Below are positions 9,068 to 17,256 of a stretch of DNA of 64,000 nucleotides, one piece after another. The position numbers were made by a program, and so were the translations under genes. Source of the DNA: Micromonospora sp. RP3T (lineage in GTDB: Bacteria > Actinomycetota > Actinomycetes > Mycobacteriales > Micromonosporaceae); NCBI RefSeq assembly GCF_003027925.1, contig NZ_PYPS01000003.1, positions 62,001 through 126,000 on the forward strand. The letters run 5' to 3'. Each line of letters opens with the position of its first letter. The first letter of the stretch is position 1. The notes under the pieces are model-generated. The model searched no databases and had not been told where the DNA came from. It saw only the letters and a list, made by a program, of their open reading frames with translations.

Positions 9068-9556
9068 TCACGTCCAGAGCCGAACGGTGTGAACGTCCAA
9101 CCGGCGCAGAAGGCGTCTCAGGACGGGCGGCGACAGTCCTTCCCAGTTCGACGGATGGCCCGCGACGTGGTCCACGAACCACCCGCCTCGCCCGTTGATC
9201 GTGGCGGCGTCAGCCACCCGTAGCGGCTCCGAGGTGGCGACGTAGGCGGGGAGGACAGCCGCCCGCCCCGAGACGCGCCGCCACATGTCGAGCGTCAAGT
9301 CCGGCTTGTGTGGCTTGCCGTCCGTCACGCCGTCGAACTCCGGCACCGGGTCACCACCGATGACGGGCGCGTCGTCAACGGTGGCAGCGACTGCCGTGGC
9401 CGTCGCGTGCGCCAGCCGCTCGGTCAGGTGCGGGGGTGTCTCACCCGGCCGGGGTATCTCGGCTGCACCGCCCGGTGGGACGACGGGATCAAGGCCTGCG
9501 CGGCGCAGCAGGTCGAGCCGCGACGGGGAACCGGAACCGAGCACGATTCTCGTCAT
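9068..9556 (-). CDS. Maf-like nucleotide pyrophosphatase homologue
   Basis: A 162-residue protein resembling the Maf/YhdE family of nucleoside triphosphate pyrophosphatases, which remove pyrophosphate from non-canonical or modified NTPs. It keeps the N-terminal signature LGSGSPSRLDLLRRAG and a GKPHKP-like motif, but the central region is divergent: canonical AADT is replaced by IGGDPVPEFDG, and the protein is shorter than usual (about 190-210). It overlaps the methyltransferase by 4 bases (ATGA) and is followed after two bases by the kinase start, so the three genes are probably translationally coupled. In this setting it may hydrolyse a modified nucleotide made by the operon rather than act in house-cleaning (inference). 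Confidence 0.7.
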   Translation of the reverse strand: MTRIVLGSGSPSRLDLLRRAGLDPVVPPGGAAEIPRPGETPPHLTERLAHATATAVAATVDDAPVIGGDPVPEFDGVTDGKPHKPDLTLDMWRRVSGRAAVLPAYVATSEPLRVADAATINGRGGWFVDHVAGHPSNWEGLSPPVLRRLLRRLDVHTVRLWT

Positions 9557-10248
9557 GCCGGCTCTCCCGCCTCGGCTCGGCGCTGCCAGATCGCGCTGGC
9601 CAACCGTCGCTGGTGCACGGCTCCCGAGCGGACGTCCGGAAAGGAGAACGTCTCGGATTCCAGCAGCGAGAAGGACGGCTCGAACAGCGCGCCGAGCTCC
9701 TCAACCCGGTACACCCGTTGGCGCAGGTCCGTGACCGGATCGTAGGTAAGGTTCCGCCCCATGCTGTCCCGGTTGATCAGCGGCAGGTAGTAGCCATCAT
9801 CAGGGGTGAGGAAGTACGCGAAGAACAACCCGCCAGGGCACAGGACACGCCGTACCTCCCGCGCAAGCCCTTCGAGCCGCTCGTCCTCGGTCACATTCTC
9901 AAGGCTGGTGAAGGCGGTCACGAGGCTGAACGTGTCGTCTCGGAACGGCAGCAGCGCCTTCATTGACGCCTGCACCAGCCGCGAGGGCCCGACACCCGGA
10001 CGGGCACGGGCCGCCAGCAACGGCCGGTGAGCGAAATCCATACCGAAGAAGGCAAGCCCGGTCTCGGCGAGCACGGTGGTGTTCCGGCCGCCGCCGCACC
10101 CCAGGTCGAGCAGGCGCGGCGGCCCGGCCACTCGCGCGATCCTTGGCAGTTGCCGGCGGAGGAAATCGGCACCATGCGACGGCCTGTTGTTGGTCGACGA
10201 CGAGATGGAGTGGCTGACGTACTCGCGTTCCCAGAGATCGCGGCTCAA
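9553..10248 (-). CDS. Class I SAM-dependent methyltransferase
   Basis: A 231-residue Rossmann methyltransferase. Motif I is LLDLGCGGGRNTTVL near residue 45, followed by the acidic post-motif strand (FFGMDFAHRPL) and motif IV-like FSLVTAFTSLENV. This belongs to the broad Methyltransf_11/25 group; the acceptor atom cannot be read from sequence. It lies 60 bp downstream of the ribonucleotide reductase gene and overlaps the Maf-like gene by four bases. The context suggests a small nucleotide-derived acceptor (inference). Confidence 0.85.
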   Translation of the reverse strand: MSRDLWEREYVSHSISSSTNNRPSHGADFLRRQLPRIARVAGPPRLLDLGCGGGRNTTVLAETGLAFFGMDFAHRPLLAARARPGVGPSRLVQASMKALLPFRDDTFSLVTAFTSLENVTEDERLEGLAREVRRVLCPGGLFFAYFLTPDDGYYLPLINRDSMGRNLTYDPVTDLRQRVYRVEELGALFEPSFSLLESETFSFPDVRSGAVHQRRLASAIWQRRAEAGEPA

Positions 10249-10308
10249 TTGGAAACTCCATTCGGGAAAGGTCAGGCGGGACCGCGCCGCGCGGCAGACT
10301 CGGTGTGG

Positions 10309-12159
10309 TCACTCACAGACAGCGCACGTGCCGTCCGTCGGGTCGCAGCTCACGTGCTGAGTCTCGGCAGCCTCTGCCGGCCGGGTCGCCTCGATCGCTT
10401 GGTCGGCGCGGGACGTGTCCCGGTACACGGTGATCCCCTTGCAACCCAACCGCCACGCCTGCCGGTACAGCTCGGCCACCTGCCCGGGCGTTGCGGTACG
10501 CGGGAGGTTGACCGTCTTGGTGACGGCGTTGTCCACGTGCTCCTGAAAGGCTGCCTGCATGCGGACGTGCCATTCGGGGCTGATGTCGTGGGCGGTCTTG
10601 AAGACGCGCTGGATCCGCTCCGGCACCAGAGACAGTCCCTGAACGCCGCCACCATTGCCGGCGATCTCCTGGAGGAGGTCCGCCTCCCGCACGCCGTGCG
10701 CGGCGAGTTCCCGCAGCAGTAGCCGGTTGACGGAGCGGATCTCCCGGCCGCCGAACACCCGCTGCGTGTAGGACATCGCGAAGAACGGCTCAATGCTGAA
10801 ACTCGTGTCGAAGATGACAGCGTTGTTGCCGCTCGGCGGCATGGCGAGTAGGGCCACATTGCGTGGCTGCTCGTCGGCGTCCTTCCAGACCGACCGGTGG
10901 ACGTTGGGGAAGGGGCCCCGCTCCCTCGCCAGCGCGACCGAGGCGTCATAGGCGAACTCGCGCATGGATCGGGCCAGCATTGTCGCGGCCGCGAGTGCTT
11001 CGTCCGAATCGTACTGAATGCCGGCCTCGGCCAGGCTTTCCGCCCAGCCGGTGACCCCGATGCCGATACGCCGGTTGCCGCCCACCGCCTCCCGGATCTC
11101 CGGCACCGGGAACCATGACTCGGAAATGGCGTTGTCGATCATCCGTACGCCGGCTGCCATGACCGCACGTAGCCGGTCGAGGTCGAACAGATGGGCGGCG
11201 TCTCGACGGTCCGCCGGCAGGAGCAGCCGGGGAAGGTTCACGTAGCCGAGGTTGCAGGCCTCGTAGGGATAGAGCCCGATCTCACCACACGGGTTGGTGG
11301 CGGCGATGTCGCCCATGGAGTCGCGCAGCGGGTTGTTCCGGTTCATCGCGTCGAGGAAGATCAGCCCGGGATCGCCTGTTTCGCAGGCCAGGTCGCAGGC
11401 CACGGCGAAGAGCTCCCGTGCGGGCAGGGTCCGGACCACTGCGCCGGTGCGGCGGTTGACCAGCGTCCAGTCGGTGTCCGCCTCGACCGCCCGCATGAAG
11501 GCGTCGCTCACTCCGAGTGAAATGTTCGTCATGCTCAGCCAGCCGTCCTGCCGCTTGGCCGCAACGAACTCCAGCACATCAGGGTGGTCAACATCGAGGA
11601 TGGCCATGTTGCCGCTCTCGTACCGGCCGCGCTGCCGGAACAGCTTCGTCGCGTCGTCGAAGAGCTTGAGCAGTGCTACCGGGCCGACGGCGAGCCCGGA
11701 ACTGCCGCGAACGTCGTCGCCGCGGGGCCGGACATTCGAGTAGTTGAAGCCGCACCCGCCGCCATAACTTTTGACGATCGACGACTCGGAAAAGGTCCGC
11801 AGCACGCTTTCCTGGGAGTCGTCGACCGGGAAGACGAAACAGTTGGCCAGCTGGGGCCGGTGCGTGCCGGCGTTGGCGAGGGTCCGACTGCCCGGGTGGA
11901 ACTCCAGGCGAGCCATCACCTCGTAGAACGCCGTCGCCCAGGGCCCGGCGGCGTCCGGCTGTTCGGCCCGGGCGAGGGCCCGGGCCACCCGCTGCAGCAT
12001 CGCTTCCGGGGTCTCCACCACCTGGCCGGCCGCATCCCGTGCCAGGTACCGCTCCTGCAACAGCAGTTGGGCGTTCTGCGCGAACGCAGCCTGTGGGGTC
12101 CGGGTGAGAAGAAGGTCGTGCAGGACTGATTCGAAAAGCTTGGACGTCTGGACGGGCAT
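10309..12159 (-). CDS. Class II (B12-dependent) ribonucleotide reductase-like protein
   Basis: A 616-residue adenosylcobalamin-dependent ribonucleotide reductase homologue; start at the ATG at 12159 (MPVQTSKLFE). Family features are NCFVFPV with the first redox Cys, SYGGGCGFNYSNVRP, and the active-site segment NPCGEIGLYPYEACNLGYVNL, which supplies Asn, thiyl-forming Cys and Glu. The C-terminal tail ends in CAVCE, matching the tail CxxC that re-reduces the active site. It lacks an obvious N-terminal ATP cone and is shorter than the NrdJ proteins used for DNA synthesis (often 700-950 residues in actinomycetes). Its place inside a small-molecule operon suggests a dedicated 2'-deoxygenation step rather than, or as well as, dNTP supply (inference). 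It depends on B12, which the neighbouring region makes. Confidence 0.88.
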   Translation of the reverse strand: MPVQTSKLFESVLHDLLLTRTPQAAFAQNAQLLLQERYLARDAAGQVVETPEAMLQRVARALARAEQPDAAGPWATAFYEVMARLEFHPGSRTLANAGTHRPQLANCFVFPVDDSQESVLRTFSESSIVKSYGGGCGFNYSNVRPRGDDVRGSSGLAVGPVALLKLFDDATKLFRQRGRYESGNMAILDVDHPDVLEFVAAKRQDGWLSMTNISLGVSDAFMRAVEADTDWTLVNRRTGAVVRTLPARELFAVACDLACETGDPGLIFLDAMNRNNPLRDSMGDIAATNPCGEIGLYPYEACNLGYVNLPRLLLPADRRDAAHLFDLDRLRAVMAAGVRMIDNAISESWFPVPEIREAVGGNRRIGIGVTGWAESLAEAGIQYDSDEALAAATMLARSMREFAYDASVALARERGPFPNVHRSVWKDADEQPRNVALLAMPPSGNNAVIFDTSFSIEPFFAMSYTQRVFGGREIRSVNRLLLRELAAHGVREADLLQEIAGNGGGVQGLSLVPERIQRVFKTAHDISPEWHVRMQAAFQEHVDNAVTKTVNLPRTATPGQVAELYRQAWRLGCKGITVYRDTSRADQAIEATRPAEAAETQHVSCDPTDGTCAVCE

Positions 12160-12252
12160 GAATCTGGCCTTCCCGGGAGCGGCGGCGCATGGCGACCGTG
12201 ACTGCGGGACCCACATGGGTGACGGGGCCGGTGACAGGAGGAGCGGAGATGA

Positions 12253-12804
12253 TCAACCGCGCCGGACGACCGACCGCGGCGCGCCGAATTCGGTCAGCAG
12301 GTCGGTGTCGCCGGCGACGAACGAGGTGTCGGTGATCGCCGTCTGGTCCGACGGGCCGCGACTGCACATGCACATGTGCCGACCCGTCGAGGAGACCCGC
12401 ACAGCCCGCGCGCCACCGCTGTTCATGATCTCCATCGCGATGTCCTTGACCAGGTACTCCTGGATCTGGAACCGCTTGCTGAACGCCTGCACCAGCCGGG
12501 GGAACTTGCCCAGCCCGAGGATCCGCTGGCCGGGAACATAGGTGATGTCCACCTTGCCGAAGAAGGGCAGGAAGTGGTGTGCGCAGATCGAGAAGTAGTT
12601 GATGTCGTGAATGTCGACGACGCCGGTGTGCTCGTCCTCGACCACACAGGTCGTCTTGAGGACCTTCGAGGTGTCGATGTCGTAGCCGCTGAGCAGCTCC
12701 TTGTAGGCGCGGACGATGCGCGGCTCGCACTCGGGCCCGGTGTACCAGTCGAGCGCCCGCTTGTCCGTGGTGATGTTCTGCTCGAGCCATTCGGCGATGG
12801 TCAC
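12253..12804 (-). CDS. GTP cyclohydrolase I family protein
   Basis: A 183-residue FolE-type T-fold protein starting with GTG at 12804 behind a strong AAGGAGG. The zinc and active-site motifs are present: CAHHFLPFFGK, the HMCMCSRG loop and GLGKFPRLVQAF (canonical GLSKLxRxV). In the family it converts GTP to 7,8-dihydroneopterin triphosphate, the entry to folate, pterins and 7-deazapurines. The sequence is more divergent than a housekeeping FolE and it lies in an operon with ribonucleotide reductase, NUDIX, PRT and ThDP enzymes, so it probably serves a specialised pathway. No QueD, QueE or QueC homologue is present in the window, so a standard 7-deazaguanine route is not supported here. Confidence 0.88.
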   Translation of the reverse strand: MTIAEWLEQNITTDKRALDWYTGPECEPRIVRAYKELLSGYDIDTSKVLKTTCVVEDEHTGVVDIHDINYFSICAHHFLPFFGKVDITYVPGQRILGLGKFPRLVQAFSKRFQIQEYLVKDIAMEIMNSGGARAVRVSSTGRHMCMCSRGPSDQTAITDTSFVAGDTDLLTEFGAPRSVVRRG

Positions 12805-12858
12805 GTTTCCTCCTTGGAGGTGGGGGTCTACGCCCAGACGGTGCGCTGTGGTTGTGGT

Positions 12859-13257
12859 CTAAAGGCGTCCTTGGTCGCGCAGGTGGTCGAAGATGAGCTG
12901 GTCGACAGGTGAGGTCAGGCGCCGGTCCGCGTAGGTCAGCCACGCCACCTCGGCGATCTCCGCCGACGCCTCGATGCGGCCCTGGTAGGCGGACTCGTAG
13001 CAACGCATGCGCACCACGACTCCTTCCGGGTGCGCGTCGGCCTGAGCGCGGAACTCGCCGAAGAAGGTGGCGGTGAGAGGGTCGAGGTCGACCGTGAGTT
13101 CCTCCTTTGCCTCACGCACCAGCGTGTCGAGATCGCTCTCGCCGGCTTCCCGCTTGCCGCCGGGGAGGTAGTAGCGTTCGCGGCCGTGTGACCTGGTGGA
13201 GAGCACCCGGCCGTCGGCGAGGTGGATCCAGGCGATCTTGTCAATCTCGTGCGTCAT
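12859..13257 (-). CDS. NUDIX hydrolase
   Basis: A 132-residue protein with a full NUDIX box (GGKREAGESDLDTLV then REAKEELTV). NUDIX enzymes cleave nucleoside diphosphates linked to another group using Mg2+ held by the box glutamates. The ATG at 13257 overlaps the end of the PRT gene by 17 bases. In this operon it could remove pyrophosphate from a pterin or modified nucleotide triphosphate; in folate synthesis a NUDIX enzyme does this directly after FolE, whose homologue is the next gene (family knowledge; the specific role here is inferred). Confidence 0.88.
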   Translation of the reverse strand: MTHEIDKIAWIHLADGRVLSTRSHGRERYYLPGGKREAGESDLDTLVREAKEELTVDLDPLTATFFGEFRAQADAHPEGVVVRMRCYESAYQGRIEASAEIAEVAWLTYADRRLTSPVDQLIFDHLRDQGRL

Positions 13258-14290
13258 CGTTGTGGAGTCCTCCGGCGAGCCGTTCGTGCACGTAGTCGGC
13301 GATGGCTGTTCTCTCGGCATAGCGCAGCGCGCGGCTGCCAAGGTCGTGGATGAGATCCAGGTCAACGCCGGATTGCGAGGCCCAGGGTAGGTGTCGACGC
13401 CATCGGGGTGGTGGAAGCGCGTAGGAGGACAGCCCTGCGGCGTGCTTGCCGAGCGCCGACAGCGGTACGCCTCGGTCCACAACGGTCGACCACCAGGAGG
13501 AGCGATCGGTGACATGGGCCGACGGAGTGAAGGCCCGTACGCCGCCGTCGTAGATGACGCATCGTTCGAAGAGGCTTCCGACCGAGGCCAGGCGGGCTGC
13601 CTCGAATTCGGGCGTCGAGCCGGCCGCCGACCGGAGCAGGTCGAAGGAGAACCGCGGAAAGGGCACTGTGCCGGGTGTCGGCAACACGAACAGGGCCTCC
13701 AAGAGGATGAGGGTGACCTGCGGCCTCTCGGATGGATCCACGGCGGCGACACAGCGCTGGACCGCGTCGACGCCCGCGGCCGAGCCGATCACCACCAGCA
13801 CGATCGCCCGGGGTCGACGCCGTCGAGGGGTCGAGGCCGCCAGGAGGCGCGACAGCACCGCTGTCATGGTTCCGCCGCTGGCCATGATGTCACCGGCGAG
13901 GACCGGGTCGGCGTCAAGTTCCCAGCGCTCGTACACGACCTTGAGCGGCGCGTCCGCGGACCGTTCGGTACCGACGAAGCTCACGTCGGCCTCGGCGCCG
14001 TAGGCGGTGCTGACCGCCTCCTCGACGCCGAAGCTCAGGCCGCCCCGGAGGATGGTGACCACCGACATCCGGTCGGTGGACAGCACCTCGCCGCCGGCCC
14101 GGTCGGCGCGGAACATCATCAGAGCCTCCACCACCGCGGTACGCACCAGGTGCCGGTAGGCGCTGCCGATGACCACCGGGTCCGTCAGCAGCCGCCGGGA
14201 CGACGCGGTCGAGCAGAGCAGCACCCGGGCAGGGCCCGGATGGGGATGCTCGTACAGAGCCGTGGCGTCGCCGGTGGCGATGAGTCTCAT
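13241..14290 (-). CDS. Phosphoribosyltransferase-like protein
   Basis: A 349-residue protein whose first two thirds resemble a uracil/purine phosphoribosyltransferase. It has the flexible-loop region VVTILRGGLSFGVEEA and the PRPP-binding loop VLAGDIMASGGTM, a variant of DDxxxTGGT, then a strand-rich ILLEALFVLPTPG segment. The C-terminal 120 residues have no family I recognise. It probably joins a base to ribose-5-phosphate from PRPP, or performs the reverse exchange. It overlaps the ThDP beta gene by four bases (ATGA) upstream and the NUDIX gene by 17 bases downstream. It is longer than typical PRTs (about 210), so the tail may add a second function. Confidence 0.75.
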   Translation of the reverse strand: MRLIATGDATALYEHPHPGPARVLLCSTASSRRLLTDPVVIGSAYRHLVRTAVVEALMMFRADRAGGEVLSTDRMSVVTILRGGLSFGVEEAVSTAYGAEADVSFVGTERSADAPLKVVYERWELDADPVLAGDIMASGGTMTAVLSRLLAASTPRRRRPRAIVLVVIGSAAGVDAVQRCVAAVDPSERPQVTLILLEALFVLPTPGTVPFPRFSFDLLRSAAGSTPEFEAARLASVGSLFERCVIYDGGVRAFTPSAHVTDRSSWWSTVVDRGVPLSALGKHAAGLSSYALPPPRWRRHLPWASQSGVDLDLIHDLGSRALRYAERTAIADYVHERLAGGLHNDDARD

Positions 14291-14871
14291 GTCTTCACCG
14301 CCGGCAGCCGGTATGGCACACCGCGCCGGCGGGCGATGTACTTCTCGATCAGGTACGCGGACTCCACGCCGTCGACCGGCTTCGTCGCGGACGGGGCCGG
14401 GTCGTCATTGGTGACATGACCCACGACGACAACGCCGGGTGTCGGGAGCCGCTCGGGTAGGTCGCTCGGCGTGTGGACGCCCACCACACGCAGACCCACC
14501 GCGCCGAAGAGCTGGTGCCAGTCGAGCTCGACGAGGCGGCTCGGCATACCACCGGCCGACTCGTAGCGCGCGTTGTCGACAATGACCAGCGTGTGGTTGT
14601 CGAGACCGGGCAGCCGCGCACCCAGCGCGGTCAGGACCGAGAGGTTCATCAGGAAGCTGCCGTCGGTGTCGACTCCCACAACGGCCAGCGGGTGAGCGCC
14701 GATCGCCAGCCCGGTCGAGAGCGCGGCGACATCGCCCATGGTGTCCGTGACCAGCGTGCGATGTGCGGCAAGCTGATACAACTCCTCGCTGGTGCGGCCG
14801 AGCGCGGAGACGAGCAGGCTGTCCGGCGGCAGTCGGTCGAGCAGGGCGGCGATGAATTCGGAGGTCCGCAC
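14287..14871 (-). CDS. ThDP-dependent decarboxylase, PP-domain subunit
   Basis: A 194-residue protein matching the C-terminal (pyrophosphate-binding) half of sulfopyruvate/phosphonopyruvate-type decarboxylases. The ThDP motif is DTDGSFLMNLSVLTALG followed by NHTLVIVDNARYESAGG. The GTG at 14871 shares one base with the stop of the upstream alpha subunit. In two-subunit ComDE-type enzymes this chain binds Mg-ThDP diphosphate and the partner binds the pyrimidine ring. The substrate is unknown; no PEP mutase or sulfopyruvate pathway gene is nearby. Confidence 0.82.
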   Translation of the reverse strand: MRTSEFIAALLDRLPPDSLLVSALGRTSEELYQLAAHRTLVTDTMGDVAALSTGLAIGAHPLAVVGVDTDGSFLMNLSVLTALGARLPGLDNHTLVIVDNARYESAGGMPSRLVELDWHQLFGAVGLRVVGVHTPSDLPERLPTPGVVVVGHVTNDDPAPSATKPVDGVESAYLIEKYIARRRGVPYRLPAVKT

Positions 14872-15377
14872 TACTGGCTCCGCAGTTCTTCGATGAACGG
14901 CGGGTTGGCGATCAGCGCTACGGTGCGTTGGCCGGTGTCGAGTGTGTCGTACGCCTTCCTGAGCAGATCGGGCAACGCGTGAACTGAGTCGACCTCCGCT
15001 GTCGCCGCGGAAAGCATCCGCAGGTGTGGGTGCATGCCCTCCTCGTGCGGCAGGCCCCACCAGTTGGCCTCCCCGAAGGCGCCGCGTCGGGCCAGCAGCA
15101 GCACCGTGTGCAGACGGTGGCTGAGAGCGAATCGGGCCAGGGTCTCGCAGGCCCGCCGCAATCCGGAGTTTTCCATCAGCACCAGACTTCGACTGCCCGC
15201 GAGGCGGGCGCCGGCGGCGATTCCCACCGCCGTCGCCTCGTCGCAGACCTGGATGTACGGGATGTCGTCGCGCTCGGCCGCGCACCGGTGCAGGGGCGCC
15301 AGCAAAGAGTCGGGGACGGCGGTGATCAGGTCGACCTCACTGTCGACAAGCGCCCGGTAGACGTTCTCCGCACCCAC
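14871..15377 (-). CDS. ThDP-dependent decarboxylase, PYR-domain subunit
   Basis: A 168-residue protein matching the N-terminal PYR half of ThDP decarboxylases such as ComD. The start chosen is GTG at 15377, four bases after the cupin stop; it leads directly into AENVYRALVDSEVDLITAVP, the usual beginning of this family. CDEATAVGIAAGARLAG contains the conserved Glu that activates ThDP, and LVLMENSGLRRACETL follows. Length fits the family (about 165-175). With the next gene it should form an alpha2beta2 2-keto acid decarboxylase or carboligase. A 2-keto acid or a C-C bond formation step in the operon product is implied (inference). Confidence 0.8.
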   Translation of the reverse strand: MGAENVYRALVDSEVDLITAVPDSLLAPLHRCAAERDDIPYIQVCDEATAVGIAAGARLAGSRSLVLMENSGLRRACETLARFALSHRLHTVLLLARRGAFGEANWWGLPHEEGMHPHLRMLSAATAEVDSVHALPDLLRKAYDTLDTGQRTVALIANPPFIEELRSQ

Positions 15378-15381
15378 GCCG

Positions 15382-15687
15382 TCACCGCCTGGTGGAGACG
15401 AGTTCGACGATGACGTTCGCATACGGTGTGGGCCCCACGTTGCGGAGCAGGTGAGGAAGCCCGGCCTCGTGGTAGACGGCGTCGCCGACCTTGTCGTCGC
15501 CCGGCAGGACCGTGCCGTCGATGCAAACCGTCTCCGTCTGGCCGGGGCTCAGCACGACGTACACGTAGTCGCAGGGGTGCTGATGGATGTTGGTTTCCTG
15601 CCCGGGGGCGAGATCCAGCGTCCAAATCCGGACCCGGTCGTCCTGGTACACCAGTTCGGTGCCCACCTCAACGATGTCCGACTGCAT
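15382..15687 (-). CDS. Small cupin protein
   Basis: A 101-residue single-domain cupin. The first cupin motif reads [20 protein letters not shown], with His residues for metal binding; the second includes [15 protein letters not shown]. It could be a small oxygenase, isomerase or binding protein; sequence alone does not decide. It lies between the luciferase-fold gene (69-bp gap) and the ThDP subunits (4-bp gap), so it is co-transcribed. Confidence 0.78.
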   Translation of the reverse strand: MQSDIVEVGTELVYQDDRVRIWTLDLAPGQETNIHQHPCDYVYVVLSPGQTETVCIDGTVLPGDDKVGDAVYHEAGLPHLLRNVGPTPYANVIVELVSTRR

Positions 15688-15756
15688 GGGTGTCCTCCGT
15701 GGAAGCGTTGACGGCTGGTTGGTACCACCGAGAAGTGGACTGAGCTCCGGGCCCGG

Positions 15757-16623
15757 TCAGAGCCGGGGAGGCCCGAGGGCGATCCGGCCGCGCATCTGCG
15801 ACAGGTCGCCACGGAAACCGTGCAGGTTCTCGACCCACCAGGTCAGGCCGGCGTCTGCGTACGCCTTCACCCGGTCGTGGTCGGCGGGTCCACCATCGCC
15901 GTCGCTGTACCCGCCGATGGCGAAGTCGAAGTGCGCGTCGCTCGTTCGCCGATCGGAGATGAAGGAGGCCATTTCTCGGTACTGGTCGACGGGGATCATG
16001 GTGGGGGTCCAGGCGCGCCGACGTTCGAGAGAGAGCCGGCCGGGCAGCACGCCGTCCCATCGGGCGGCCCGGCGGAAGGGCGGGCGGTTCGGCCAGTAGC
16101 CGCCCACCCAGATGGGGATGCGGGGTTCCTGTACGGGCCGGGGCAGGAACGTGCAGTCTCGGACCTGAAAGTGGCGACCCGCGTAGCTGAACGGTTTCCC
16201 CGACCACAACCCCTCGATGACGTCCAGGGCCTCGTCCAGTTTCTCGGCGCGAACACGTTCGTCCCCGTCCTCGCCGAAGTCCTCGAACTCGGAATCGGCC
16301 GGGTACCCGAGCCCAACACCGAGGATGAGTCGTCCCTGCGACAGGTGGTCGAGGGTGACGGTCTCCCGAGCGACCTTCCAAGGCCGTCGTCGCGCCAAAG
16401 GTGTCACCATGGGACCGAGCCGTATGCGGGTGGTCGACGCGGCAATCGCGGCGAGGCTGATCCAGGGATCTACGATAGGGCCGTCAAATCCTCGCATGAA
16501 AGCGAGATGGTCCCAGAGGAAGAAGCCGTCCCAGCCGGCTTCCTCGGCTTCTTTGGCGAGAGTTGCCAGAAATCGCGGATCACCGTAGTCGCCGTGCGGA
16601 GGAACGGAAACCGCGTACTTCAT
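15757..16623 (-). CDS. Luciferase-like (LLM) flavin/F420 oxidoreductase
   Basis: A 288-residue TIM-barrel LLM-class oxidoreductase; ATG at 16623 gives the usual start MKYAVSVPPHGDYGDP. Conserved pieces include EEAGWDGFFLWDHLAF, IRLGPMVTPLARRRPWKVARE and RLILGVGLGYPADSEFEDFGED. Members use FMNH2 or F420 for hydride transfer or oxygenation; actinobacterial members of this type often use F420. It is the first gene of the eleven-gene operon, about 107 bases downstream of a good promoter. The substrate is unknown. Confidence 0.88.
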   Translation of the reverse strand: MKYAVSVPPHGDYGDPRFLATLAKEAEEAGWDGFFLWDHLAFMRGFDGPIVDPWISLAAIAASTTRIRLGPMVTPLARRRPWKVARETVTLDHLSQGRLILGVGLGYPADSEFEDFGEDGDERVRAEKLDEALDVIEGLWSGKPFSYAGRHFQVRDCTFLPRPVQEPRIPIWVGGYWPNRPPFRRAARWDGVLPGRLSLERRRAWTPTMIPVDQYREMASFISDRRTSDAHFDFAIGGYSDGDGGPADHDRVKAYADAGLTWWVENLHGFRGDLSQMRGRIALGPPRL

Positions 16624-16737
16624 CGGACGGTGCAATCGGTTTTCCGGCATACGGTTTCCCCGATCATCGTCGTGCATCGTGGGTACGGAGCGTGTCCTTC
16701 AACTGAGACCCTTTGTGGAACTTGCATCCCGCGGCCA

Positions 16738-16766
16738 ACCCTAGCGTCCCTATCGACGTCGGTCAA
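16738..16766 (-). promoter_or_regulatory. Promoter of the nucleotide-type operon
   Basis: On the minus strand TTGACC (16766-16761) and TAGGGT (16743-16738) are separated by exactly 17 bases, close to the sigma-70 class consensus. Transcription would start near 16730 and leave about 107 untranslated bases before the LLM gene. The surrounding 200 bases are distinctly more A/T-rich than the genes. Confidence 0.55.
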
Positions 16767-17026
16767 CGCAAAATTCGATCCCGGGAACGTTGGACGCAAT
16801 TCCCGCGCTCGACAAATTTGGATCAGCGCAAGGGCGGAATCCGCTTTGTTCGGCCATTGGGATTCGGCAGTTCCCCGGGGAGTGCGGACAGCTAGGCAAG
16901 CCATTCAGCTCGCGCTACCCTTGGCCCCCAGCTGACGACCGCCGAGCCGTGGCCGGCCCCCTGGTCCGGAAGCTTGTGGTCCGTTCGGCATGCCATCGCG
17001 ACGTGTACGCCACCCTGGGAGGAATC

Positions 17027-17179
17027 GTGAACGTCGATCAGGAGCTTCTCGAAATCCTGTGCTGTCCGGCGGACCGCGGCGGCCTCAGCTACTCGGCAGA
17101 GAGCGAGGACCTGCGCTGCGACCGCTGTGGACTGTGCTTTCCGGTCCGTGACGGCATCCCGGCCCTGCTCCTCAAGTGA
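17027..17179 (+). CDS. Trm112-like zinc-ribbon protein
   Basis: A 50-residue protein of the Trm112/UPF0434 type. GTG at 17027 follows GGGAGG. It begins ELLEILCCPADRGGL, contains CDRCG and ends CFPVRDGIPALLL, the usual family ending. Such proteins bind zinc and often activate a methyltransferase partner; a SAM methyltransferase is encoded in the adjacent divergent operon, which is suggestive but not proof of pairing. Confidence 0.85.
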   Translation: MNVDQELLEILCCPADRGGLSYSAESEDLRCDRCGLCFPVRDGIPALLLK

Positions 17180-17196
17180 GTCGACCCGGCTGGCGA

Positions 17197-17220
17197 ACCG
17201 GGCGACCTCGCTCGCCCGGT
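17197..17220. terminator. Hairpin between convergent genes
   Basis: ACCGGGCGA and TCGCCCGGT form a perfect 9-bp stem with a 6-base loop, 17 bases after the Trm112-like stop and 36 bases before the HAD gene stop on the other strand. No U-tract is present, as is common in actinomycete terminators. Confidence 0.5.
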
Positions 17221-17256
17221 CGGTCGTCGACGGAGGATCGGGCGCCCGGCGGTGCG

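Noticed and set aside
12253..12804. GTP cyclohydrolase homologue taken as evidence of a 7-deazapurine pathway
   Set aside because: QueD, QueE and QueC homologues are not present in the window, so this specific pathway is not supported.
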